From: Pleurotus ostreatus/Saccharomyces cerevisiae fusant
Lineage: Eukaryota; Opisthokonta
Direction of reading: 5' to 3'
DNA: 29,969 bases
Assembly: GCA_024196135.1 (NCBI GenBank)
Contig: JAMQCK010000300.1
Span: forward strand, 1 to 29,969
The notes under the pieces are model-generated. The model had not been told where the DNA came from. It saw only the letters and a list, made by a program, of their open reading frames with translations, and ran no database searches. Numbering within the stretch: the first letter of the stretch is position 1; each line of letters starts with the position of its first letter. The position numbers were made by a program, and so were the translations under genes. Below, piece after piece: positions 10,001 through 20,700 of this stretch.

Positions 10001-12748
10001 AATCAATAACTAGCGCAGAACGTCAATAGAGGCACGTACACTTCAGGTGGATCGGACTCATGGCCCGAAGGTACGAGTGAGTCATATTCTACGTATCCAG
10101 TGAGTGGACGCTCTCGATTGCTACTTTGAACACTCACAAGTGGTGTTTCCAGATCCTCCTTGCTCCTGACGACAATCCTGGCTGTCGACTGTTCCCGATC
10201 GTACAGCAAACGGACCTTGTCTAAGTTCCTGATCAGCAAGGCTCAGGAAAGAATGGTGAGTGAGCTTCTCACTGATCGCATACAACTCCCGAGCCTGCGC
10301 GCCCTATCAGCCAACTGCCTTGCTCGAAGACAAGCACTACTCACCTGCGGGGGTATATCACTCGCCGGAAAATGCAGCCTCCGATACAAATCATGCGTCT
10401 GCGACCAGTCCACCAGCTCCGCCACCACCTGCCCATTCCACACCTCGTCAAACTGGTACACCAGCACCCGGTGGAACTGCGTCAGGTCCTTGATCACGCC
10501 GACCACTGTCTTCAAGAACGTCTCGAGGTCGGTCGCCGCGCCCAGCTGCTCGTTGATCTGCGACATGACCGCGAAGATGTCCATCAAGCCGACCGAGCCT
10601 GGCTGCGCCTTGTCCTGACCGCGCCGCCGTCGGGCGCGCGCGCTGCCTGCGCTCCCGGTCGCAGGCGTTTCGCCGCGCATGGTCATCCGCCGGAGACGCT
10701 CGAGCGCGAGGAGCGGCTTCGAGATGCTCGTCGTGCTCTCCAGGATGTCCTCCGCGCTCGGCATCCAGCTGTCCTCGCCCACGAGGCCTCGATGGGGGAT
10801 GTTCCGATCCTCAGGCCGCATAACTTGAGTAGTGCCCGGTTGAGCCGAGGGCGAGGCAGGCCGCTGCTGAAGGTCGTCCGGCTCGTTTGTCGACATGATA
10901 GGATCCTCCGTCGCCGGCGTCGCCTCCGGAGTGCGATCGTCGGTCGACTGATCCCCCGACCCAACCGCCGCACCATCCTCGTTGATACTCCTCAAGCGCG
11001 AAGTAGCCGCTGGCTGCCCCTGCACAAGCGTACGATCCGAACCATCCGTTGAGTTCCCCGCCGATCCACTCGTCGAGTCGCCCGCCGCCGTGCTCCCAGA
11101 GCTAATCGGGCTGGTCGACGAGTAGTCGGACACAGGAGGGTATAGGGGATGCACGATGTCCTTTTCCAGCTCGAACTCCAGGATTATGATATTACGGTGC
11201 GCAGTCGGCTGCCCTTCCGTGGATGTGGGCGCCGGTCTATGGATGGCGCACCAGCAGGTCCATGTCTTGCGACCCTGCTTATCAGCGTCGGGATCGTCTT
11301 CAGCAGCGAAGTTCGGAGCAGTCCAGCCGGAAAGGAGGAAGACATGCGGGCTGTTATCCTCGGTATCGGATTGATTTGATTCGGGCTCGCTTAGGAATTG
11401 GATAGCGTCCCAGAGCAAAGCAGCTTGAGTTTCGGGAAGGGAGTCGGTAAAGCACTCGAGACCAAACAAGTGATTAGGAGAAAGACCCAGGATTTCAGTT
11501 GAGTTCTGCGACGAGATTAGCCACGTCAGCGTATTAAGGAGAATACTGCGCACCTCGGAAACCTGCCGCACTAACAACGTATCCTCAAGCTCTTCGACCG
11601 CGATGAGCACACCAAAGCCTTGCACAGCGCCAGGGGTTCGTATCGGCTGAGTCCATCGGTAAAACGGGCATACTGCCAACTAGCACGTAACGACGTACCT
11701 CATCCTCACAACGCATAAGCTTCCCCTCCCTCCCAGTCAAGATATGATGCCCGTGCTCATCCTCCACATGTTCAAACCGCGTCGTGTGCAGCCCGCCATT
11801 CTCAGACCTCTCCGACATAGATCCCGAGGTAGGCGCATGCGACCTGCCGTCCTGCTCCTCGCGATCCATCTCATCGTTTTCCTCCCGAGCACCGGCTTCG
11901 ACATGAACTTCCTCGCCTGTCGTGCTGCGAGGCGCACTGGAGGCCTGCGACGCCCGCGCCGACGCGCGCGGGGGTGACGCTGAGCGGCGCGCTGCCTGAT
12001 TGCTTGATGTATTACTCGATGAGTGCCAATTCGACTGGCGCGACGAGTTCGAGCGGTGCATGCTGCCATGGCCAGAGGACGAGCCCTCGGATCTAGGGGG
12101 CAGATGGACGACGTTCCATGCGGACGGGTTGAACAACAGGTGCTCCTCCATGTCGCGCTCGCCCTCGGGCAGCTTCTCCTTGGCACTGTCGTCCGCTGGT
12201 GATGTGCAGGCGTCGAGATCGGTCCGAGTAAGCATGATAGGCGATCCTCCGACAGATGCAGAGGAGGACAAAAGCAAAGACGACGGAGGGCCAGGGGACG
12301 CCGCACCAGGCGCAGTGACTTCGGTCGGGGGATCGGTCGACGTCGGCGTGCCTTCTTCGGCGATTGAAGGCTGAGTCGACATGGCGGTCTCGTTGAGGGC
12401 GCTGTGGGTGCCCTGCCTCAGGCTGTGACTCTCCGGCATGGATATGGACGAGGGCTGTCGCGAGGGGGAGCCCATCATGTCGGACGCGACATGGGAGAGG
12501 AGAGCCTGATCGCCACCCATGGACGACCGCCTGCTGGCCGAGCTCGTGAGGCTGCTCTTGCGCGACGCGGCTATGCTGGCGTCGTCGGTCGGCAGGGGCA
12601 CAGGCTCCGCCGGCTGGATGCCCGTCAACAGCGAGCGTATGGGGTAGACATGGGAGAAGGACGACGCGGGGGACGCGGAGACGCTGTTGGAGCGGTGGAC
12701 CTTGCCGTCACTTTCGCCGCTGACGTTGCGGGACGCGTTGTGCGGCAT
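7055..12748 (-). CDS. Fungal phytochrome: PAS-GAF-PHY sensor, histidine kinase and receiver
   Basis: A red/far-red photoreceptor kinase of about 1,608 residues. Exons (minus strand): 12748-11699, 11646-11554, 11505-10345, 10294-10284, 10228-10138, 10088-10040, 9991-9954, 9900-9730, 9675-9646, 9584-9427, 9372-8972, 8923-8896, 8847-8769, 8718-8478, 8426-8220, 8168-7654, 7605-7466, 7418-7055. After a Ser/Pro-rich N-terminal extension of about 330 residues comes MRCEDEPIRTPGAVQ, with C347 as the expected biliverdin-binding cysteine of fungal phytochromes. The GAF domain includes PASDIPPQ (DIP at 764-766); the PHY tongue has EPRKSF. The kinase has H1083 in ASHEVRTPLN, N-box N1195/N1199, and glycine boxes at 1236-1241 and 1268-1273. 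The receiver has E1441/D1442, phosphoacceptor D1486 in LMDIQMP, and K1556. All catalytic residues are present. The 11-nt fourth exon is the least certain part. Confidence 0.95.
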
Positions 12749-13646
12749 ATCGCCTCGACCGACGGGCGCGGCGACGAGGGCAGCGGCGACGACGAGAGCG
12801 CCTGAAGCAAGCCTTTTCTTCCCAAAATGTCTTCAATTACAAGTCCAGCTGACGCGCTCGCGTGCGCCGTCCGGCCATCCACTCGCGCTGATGTCATCCC
12901 CGCCCGTCAAATGTCCATAAAGCACCCGCGCACCACCACAGCGGCTCAACGGTGTGCGCATGCATAGATTACTGCTTCATTAACGCGCGGAGAGGTACAT
13001 GCACTCGATCTGGGGTAGCGGGAGATTTTCTCTAACTGCAGTCCATCGCTGCGAGTCAGCGCACAGCGGAACACCGACGAAGCGCGAGGAAGATTTACCT
13101 GAGGGGCTCCCAGATCTGAACAAGGCCATCGAACATCCGATCGTGAAAACAGAAATGCAGATTCAAGACGCAGTTACGTTGCTAGACAGTGCTCTCGATG
13201 CCGTACGGAGCCCACTTACCACGCCAGCTTACCGGACCCACCAGCAATGGCCCCCTCAAAAAATTGTTGCGCAGCCGCCGATAGAAAGCACCCGAGCGCG
13301 GAACGTACACCGAAAGCCTAAACGGGACACCGAAATGCTGCACGCACACCCCAATTCATCTGCACCAAGATTAATTCCCGTCGCAAGCATCCGGTACGGC
13401 ACAAACACTCACCAAGGTGACACCCACGAAGGCTATCTTGCGCATATTGAAACTACGAAGCTCAGTACATTCTCACAAGGCCACTGCGGCGAACCGACAG
13501 CGGCGCGCCTGGTACGGACACAGAAGACCCGCAGACCTCCCTTGAGGCATGGCAACCCTCCCTCCAGACCTCGCACACGGCCGGTCGCTGTGGACCATAC
13601 CCCGGTGCCGCGAGCGAACCTTCTTTCAGTCAATAGATAACCCACA
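12749..13646. other. Intergenic region upstream of the phytochrome
   Basis: About 900 bp between the phytochrome start and the mago stop, both on the minus strand. It must hold the phytochrome promoter and the mago 3' end. A 213-codon open frame on the plus strand (12999-13640) has no recognisable domain, no hydrophobic segment and no clear homologous motif. It is probably chance in GC-rich DNA, but its length makes it worth a transcript check. Confidence 0.45.
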
Positions 13647-14625
13647 CTATATCGGCTTGATCTTGAAGTGCAGGGAAATGAGCGAGAAGATCATGCACTG
13701 GAAGAACAGGTGAATTCGTGATTTCCCATGACTGGAATTGGTCGAGCTTACCCGCAAGTCCTGGATCAGGTAGTAGAAGACGCGAAGGCCTTCCGGGTCT
13801 TCACTGTCCTGGATGTCCGCTAGAGAGCCAATTTTTGCCGTCTACGAATACTGGTCAGGAGAAGGCTACGATGCAACATATATCACGACGCACCTCGAAC
13901 GAGATGTGGTCGTTCCCAATCCGGATTTCCAACTCTTGCTTCCCCACAATGTTCTTCTTCGGCCAGTTCGTGTCCTCCTCTTTCACGATCTCGCTCGACT
14001 CGATGATACGCTTCATCTCCTTTACCACCAGCGGCGAGACCCACACTGCGCAGTTGAATAGTAGTGGGAATCACATGGAGTCGGTGTCGAGGTCGATCAT
14101 GGAGGATTGCAAAGCGTGGACAAGGAGTTAAAGTGGACGAAAACAAGGACAAGTCGATAGAGAAGCGGAGGAGAAGAGCATCGTCAGCACTGAATCGACC
14201 GCTTCAAGGGCTCACAACACGCACTCTCTTTCCTGATCAAACTATCATTCCGGTAGTTCGAGTTGTTCGCATATCGCAAGCGACCGTGCGAGTACTCAAA
14301 CTCGAGAAACTCGTGTCCGTGCTTTCCAGAGTGTCCGGTGCTGCAGAGAAGGAGGGGAACGCGTCAGCTTGTGTAGGCTTTAGCGAGGCGGAAGGACAGG
14401 TGACGGTGTAAGATGCTCTTGTAAGGCCAAGTGTACAGCGCTTCCGACCTCATCCTTCTCGCCTCCATGACGCCTCGAAGAGGGAAACACGAAGGCATAT
14501 TCACGCGTGCGCAAGATGGAAAGTTCACTCACTAGTACCTGCACATCGCGTCAGTAGCAGCCCAATTCCAACGAACAGAACACGCACCGCAAGTAGAAGG
14601 GATCGTTCTCCTGCTGAGTCGTCAT
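13647..14625 (-). CDS. mago: Mago nashi (exon junction complex core)
   Basis: A 150-residue protein that pairs with Y14 to lock eIF4A3 on spliced mRNA upstream of exon joins. Exons: 14625-14588, 14538-14533, 14340-14225, 14045-13894, 13841-13752, 13697-13647. The product reads [79 protein letters not shown] and LHFKIKPI at the C-terminus, all hallmarks of this very conserved family. Length equals the family norm (about 146-150). The second exon is only 6 nt (GTACTA) and supplies the two tyrosines of LRYY with its neighbours. The introns at 14341-14532 (192 nt) and 14046-14224 (179 nt) are three to four times longer than others here. It diverges from the membrane-protein gene. Confidence 0.95.
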
Positions 14626-15107
14626 TTCGTGATGTTTGCTCTTCGGTCAAGTGCGATGTGCTCGTCGGGCGCGCCGGCGTCAAGGGAGATGAGGGAGGGG
14701 AACAACGCGATCAACCCACGGTGCACGCGGGTAGGCAAACAGATGTAAACACGGCCCTCCAAGAACCACCAAGTTCAAGTTTCGAATTCTCGGAATATTC
14801 AGTCACCTCGACTCTGGTCTCCCTCAAGGGTGCGGAGAGGACAAGAAAGGATATACGACTCCGTATCTTCTCAAAATTTCTGAGAAAGAGCCTGAAGGAC
14901 TCAAAGCTGCCCCGGACCATCTCCGGAAACCCTGACGACTTCCTCCAGCGACGGCAATCCGTCGCGAGCCACCGCAATGTTGGGATGTCAAGAATCAGAC
15001 GCGGCTGGTGCTTTTATCTTGCTTCTCCTTATACCCTTCTTTCTTGACCGCACGACGCCTCTGGCGGCCCCCACATTCTTTACTTTGCAAGGCTACTTCC
15101 GTCAATC
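14626..15107. promoter_or_regulatory. Shared upstream region of mago and the membrane-protein gene
   Basis: A 482-bp divergent intergenic region. Open frames here (14658-15047 and its antisense) lack recognisable features and overlap both expected promoters. No TATA box stands out on either side. Confidence 0.45.
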
Positions 15108-17526
15108 ATGCCCTCCCCACCGTACACGCCTCGCACTCAGTCCAGCTGGGACAGTGTCCAAGGTGCAGCACACGCCGATCGACCCCTGCCCAACTCACGT
15201 CCTTCCTCATTGCAGCCAGCGCGACACAATTACTGGCCTCCATCACCACGACGCTCAACCAGGCCCGCTTTGCTCGTCGAGCGTCATACGCTATACACGG
15301 TTTTTTAGTCGGAACCCACATCGCGCTGCTGGGGATATGTCTCGCACACCTCGAGGAGCGCATCATGCTCCCGATCTCCACCACCCGCGCCTGGAGTGAC
15401 CTGACCAACACCGCCATAACTGTGTCAGGAACCGTCTTCGCCACGGTACGCACCCTTCTTCGTTTCGCGGTAACTTGAATTACTGACACTGGTGCCTCGC
15501 TTCTACAGGTCTACGGCGCGCTCCTCATTTGGATCACCCAGCGGCTCGCACTGCGCCGCTTGCTGACCAGCGAGCAGACCCTAACGGCCATGCACGACGA
15601 GTTCAACTCCTGGATCGGGCTCGGATCCGCTGTCTTCGCCCTACTCAACCAACGCAAAATTCGCAGCAGCCCCGTCTCCGTCACCCTCATCACGAGCTAT
15701 CTGATCGGTGCTGCCATCCTTCACGTCTCCATCCCGGCGATGTTTACGCTTCAGGTCGGCTCTCAGCAGTACACAAGCGCGGAACTCAGGCAGGCAGTCT
15801 ACCCAAGCGTATGGGCCATGCTTCAGTGGGCACCTCTCCATGTCGCTTCTGCAGCTCGCACTGAAATCGCTTATGCAGCTCAAAAGCATCGCAAATGGAC
15901 GCACAAGGCCTCTTCAGCGACGCGTCCAGCATGCTTCCCTACGTCGCGCGCCAGTCGCAGAAAAGCGGCGGCAGCCAGGCTTTCAACCTCGTCGACGCCA
16001 CAATGTACGACCAGCTGCTATCCGCGGAGGTCAACAGCACTATCAGTGTGAACGCGACATCCTTCAATGTGTCGTGTGGCGCGCTTGAAGACTTGAAGAT
16101 CGATAATGACATAACGGATGGCAATGGCCTCGTATTGTGGCACAATGCCTCGCACTTGTTTCCCAACGGCACCAGACAGGGCAACGTTCAACTTTTTACC
16201 ATCTCCCGTAAGTCTCTTACCACCTCCCTATCCCATCCACTAACCCAATCCATCACCACACAGCAAACAACACCATGGCGCTCGGTTTCCCGGTCGGAAT
16301 CTTCGCCGAAGAATACGTCCCAGCCACAAACCGCAGCTTCTACCTCTACGGCACCTTCGACATCGCCGACTCCGCGGGCACACTCCTCCCCAACACCACC
16401 CTGCCCGGCCAGCAGGACACCTCATCGAATATCTCAATAATTGGCTGTGATCTCTACAGCTATAATCATACCATAGATTTCGACACATCTAAGCGCATGG
16501 TCAACTACACCCAAGTACCCCGCTTGCGCGACCACTCGCAGCTGTCCGCCTGGCAGTCGCAGGGTCCTACCGCGCCCGAGGACCTGAATATCCTTGATTT
16601 GGTGCGTCGCTCCTGTAACCAGCTCTTTGCCATACATTGATCAGCGCTTAGTGGAGTACAGCCGTTCAGTACCAGTTTACGACATCATATCATCTCGGAG
16701 GAGCGACTGAGGACAAGCTGGGATTCATGGAGAAGTATATATCATATGTTCTCGCTACCTCACCTTAAACTTGAGTGAGTTGACCTTCCGGCAGATATCT
16801 ACTATCATACCTGGGCTTGGAACTGCCCGGTTGGCTGAACAAGACCGCCTCGCGCGGCCGCGTATTCCTTCACGACGTCGAGAATGCTCTCAGCACGTTG
16901 GCGGCGGCGACGTTCTGGGCCCGTGCGTCGTCTTTTTCACCCCATGCGACTCTCAAGTCCTAATATCCTCGCAGTTAACGAACAAGGCGAAGAGTTCGGA
17001 ATTCAGCGCCAGTACACAACAGACGTCGAGGTCCACTACTCCGTGCAAAGGTTACACGTGCGTGCTCTTTTCCCACTCAATCCTCTCAACCCTTGACCAT
17101 CCATCCCAGCTCAACCTAACCCCCGTCACCATCGGCCTCGTGGTCTCCTTCCTCCTCATGATCCTCAACGCCCTCCTCGTCCGCCCGCGCATCTCCCGCA
17201 CCGTCGGCGCCGTCGACGTCCTCGACACCCTCGGCGTCCTCCAAATCCTCTGGTTCGTGCGCGGACATCCCGAAGTCCTGCGCATCATCGGCCGCGTCGA
17301 GAACCCGAACGAGGACGAGCTGCGGACGGCGGGTATGGTCCCCTTGCGGCCTGACGTCCGCGCGTCGTGGGGCGCGCCGAGTCGTGGAGCGCTGTTGACC
17401 CTAACACCCGCGGACCCATCTTCACCTACCTACGACTCTTGGCGAGGGCAGGATATGCAGCCTTCGCCGATTTCGTCTGAGTTTGATGAGTGGGATCACT
17501 CTAAGCTAGAGCAGCCGGGTCACTAG
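15108..17526 (+). CDS. Multi-pass membrane protein with glycosylated loop, function unknown
   Basis: Best model: exons 15108-15162, 15216-15445, 15509-15768, 15879-16207, 16264-16601, 16652-16734, 16795-16922, 16975-17057, 17110-17526, giving 640 residues. The N-terminal part has hydrophobic helices around FLVGTHIALLGICL, TVFATVYGALLIWI, WIGLGSAVFALL and LITSYLIGAAIL. A long segment rich in sequons follows (NST, NAT, NVS, NAS, NGT, NTT), expected to lie outside the cytosol. A last helix (VTIGLVVSFLLMILNALLV) precedes a soluble tail of about 110 residues. This layout matches a large Agaricomycete family of uncharacterised membrane proteins; I know no function for it. The third-to-fourth exon join is uncertain: a conserved-looking helix (LALKSLMQLKSIANG, 15855-15899) reads in a frame that cannot be joined to the next block without a one-base shift. 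Confidence 0.8.
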
Positions 17527-17725
17527 ATGTCTCCTACCACTTACTCGTTCATGTACACTATGCATCATTCGCTGTATCAGGGTTTTGGGCCGTTCTGCGC
17601 AAGTCATTCGCCGTCTTCACCTCATGGTACACTTACAACGCAGACGTCGCACAATGTTGGGTGGAAATGTAAGAACAGTTGGAATACAATATCAGTTGTG
17701 ACATACAAGCAGCTAGCACAAGTTC

Positions 17726-20700
17726 TCAAGTCAGCTTCACGATGGGCACTGGTAGGCCCCCACTCCCCGACGTCGCCGCCCTCGGCGGTGGCAGCGGACC
17801 CCAGCTGAAGTTCGGCGGCGGAGACGGCGTCGACAGTGGTACCTTCTTCACAGCAGGCGAAGGCTGATGTCTTCTGACGCCACTCCCTGCTCCCCTTCTT
17901 CCCGCCGGAGTCGGTGTCTGCGGGCTGAACTTGTCCTCCCCGAAATCCGCCCACATCGCATCCTTCGGGTCGAACGCAGGCGTCCTTGGCGTCGCGCCAG
18001 GCTTCATCGGGGTCTGGAACACCGCTGGCGGCGCCGGAGCGCTCGCGGCCGTTTTGTTGAGCAGCGGTTCGGGCCGTGCAGCGAGAAGAACACGCTTGAG
18101 CCGTGCCGCTGAGCGTTCGGCGTTGAGCGCCGCAGCTGTCGTAACGGCGACGTTTGGCGTAACGTTCAGCGGCCGAGGGTTGGGATCTGGCAGACGGCTG
18201 TCTCGCCTGTTGGCATCCTTGAGCTTCGCAGCTCTACTCCTGCCCTCTCCGAAGCTAACGTTCGCCATGCGGGCAGTGAGACTGTCGATCAACTCGCGGT
18301 CGTTGTTGATAGCCAGGTCGATATTCCGGTAGGTGCGGTTGAGTACGTCAAGTGTAGGTGGCCTGAAAGTGAGCAGTACAAAATGAGCAGCTGGAGTTGA
18401 CCATAACGTATTTGCTTACCTGATGGAGACCTTCCCAGACTTCTGTTGGCTTAGCTTCTTTTTCAAAGCGTTCAAGTTATCCTCCAATGCCTGTACCCTA
18501 TCGCGGACAATCTGCCACAAGTTCAGCACTGTGTGCACGTCGTTGACCGACCAATACGCACCCGGAGGTTCCGCCTGAGATTCGTCTGCGTCTCGAGGTG
18601 TTCCGGCCCCAGAGTCCGCGTCTTGAGCATCTTGGCGAACTCAGGATCAGACTGAGCCTTGCTGAAACGAGCGATCTCCTCCTTGCGGGTGTTCGCTGCA
18701 AAGATGGTCAGTCACGTCAGAGAGACATTGGAAGTGCAAAGTACCTTTTAGCATGCTAGCGCGAAGCTCTTTCACAAGCTGCCGCTCCTTGTCCCGCGCG
18801 GCTTTCAGCTCTGTGAGGTCTTTGCTGAGAGCCAGCAACGTGCGGCCGAACAGTGCGAGGTCACCCAAAGACCACTTCGCAGCATCGGCGAGATCTTCCC
18901 TGCGCTTTGAGCCGGGGATGGGATCGCTTAGTTTCTTCAGCTGCTGCTTGGCTTCCGCAGCTAGTTCACCGAGCTGATGACAGCTGATCAGTACAACACA
19001 AGGTGTATACAAGACATGAACTCACCTGCTTCAACTCGCGTTCAATGCCTGTCACCAGCTCTGCACACTCCTTCTGCATTCCTTCCTGGGGCGGAGTCAC
19101 AGGCCGTGGCGGTGGTGGTGGCTGGGCGGCTGGCACAAACAGAGGGACAGGAGGTTGCATACTTCCAGAAGGCGCCGGAGCGGGCATTGCGAATTTGCCG
19201 AGTTGGCTCATGAGGTTAGGCCCGGTAGGAGTCGTCGATGGCGGGATCGCTGACCCAAACAGTCCAGACGGAGTGGACGGCGTCACAGGCGCTGGAGCCT
19301 TCGCTGCACCAAAGAAACCCGAGGAGGAAGAAGAGGGGAACCCTGGAGTCGCGGGCGGCTTCATTGCGCCGAAGGGGTTGGATGGGGTGGATGGTGAAGC
19401 GGAGCCTGACGCAGGAGACGATGGCTCGCCGGGCTTAGGCGTGCTGAGGAAAGCCCCAAACACGCTCTTGGTCGTGGGCGCGATCGGTGTCGAGACCATT
19501 GGCGCAAGCGGCGTTGAGGCTATAGGCGCTGTCGTCGCAGGCACAGCAGGACTGACGGATCGGCTCGCACTTGGTGGCACGTTCGTTGGTGACGGTGTCG
19601 CAGACTGCCTGGACTTGCCGCCAAAGCCAAAGTTGGAGAGCAAAGGCGGCGTACCGGTGCGTGACGGGGGCGCCTCGGGAGGTGGTGTCGCCTCTTTGCC
19701 CTGCGCCGTAGCAAGTGGCTTCTTCTCCGTCTTATCCTCCGACTCGCTATCGGACGCGTTGTAGGCGTTGGCGAGCGGCGAGCTGCGGACTGGACGACTG
19801 GCGGGAGCTTTGCCCAGTCCAAGGTTGAAGGGTATTCCGCTGCCAGGTGGCCGCAAGCCACTTGATATCGAGCCGGGAGGCTCAGATGCTTTAGACGGCC
19901 GCTTGACAGGGCTTTCCGGAGGCGTAGAGGATTCCTCAGGGATGGTCGACAGGCCGCTTTCTTCAGTGACATCCTCAAGCTCTTCCTCTTCATCGCCCTC
20001 GTCGGATTCTTCCTCGTCAGACTCGTCGCTCGGCGGCTCTTCGTCCGAGTCTACCACCCTTGATGGAGGCTTGGGAGTCGTAGATGCAGACCGTTCGCGT
20101 GGCGGTGGTTTGGAGGGAGTCGTAGATGGAAGCTCATCGGCCGAGTCGCCTTCGGACTGCGAGAGGTCCGACAAGAAATCTTCGCCTTGTTCCTCCGCCT
20201 CTTCCTCTTCGCCCTCTGACGCATCCTCCTTGGAGACGTCGACAAAGCTCCCAACAGAGCTCAGGGATCCCGACTTCGTCTCGCTCAGCGCCTTCGAAGA
20301 GCCGCCCTCCTTCTCTTCCTTCGGCTTGAAGACAGGTGGACGGCTCACTGGTGTTCCCGCTGGCGTCGTAGACTCTTCCTCCTTAGCAGGCGAAGGCGGG
20401 AAGGCTGACTTGCGCGTGTCCGTGGGCGTCTTCGGCTTCTCGGTTGCAGGCGAGAAAACCGCTGGCTTCGTCGGCTCCGGCACGCGGTCCTTCCCCTTCA
20501 GCATGTCCTTGAACGAGGTCTTCGGCACGTCAGGCGGGGTCTTGAAAGGCGATGTATTGTTGCTAAACGCGGCGAAGCCTCCGCTCGAGGGCTCCTTCGC
20601 CGCCGTGGGTCCAGTCGGTGTGGTTGGGAACGCAGACTTGCGCAAACCCGGGATGGACGGCGCGCCAAACGTCGGTGCCGCAGTCGCCTCCGTCTTCGGC

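Noticed and set aside
10003..10239. Treating the 31-nt piece 10272-10242 as an intron in the phytochrome
   Set aside because: It would keep the frame (TLLIRNLDKVR) but is far shorter than any other intron here and adds residues not typical of the family.
14658..15047. 129-codon plus-strand frame between mago and the membrane protein
   Set aside because: It overlaps the shared promoter region and ends just before the membrane-protein start, with no hydrophobic segment or known motif.
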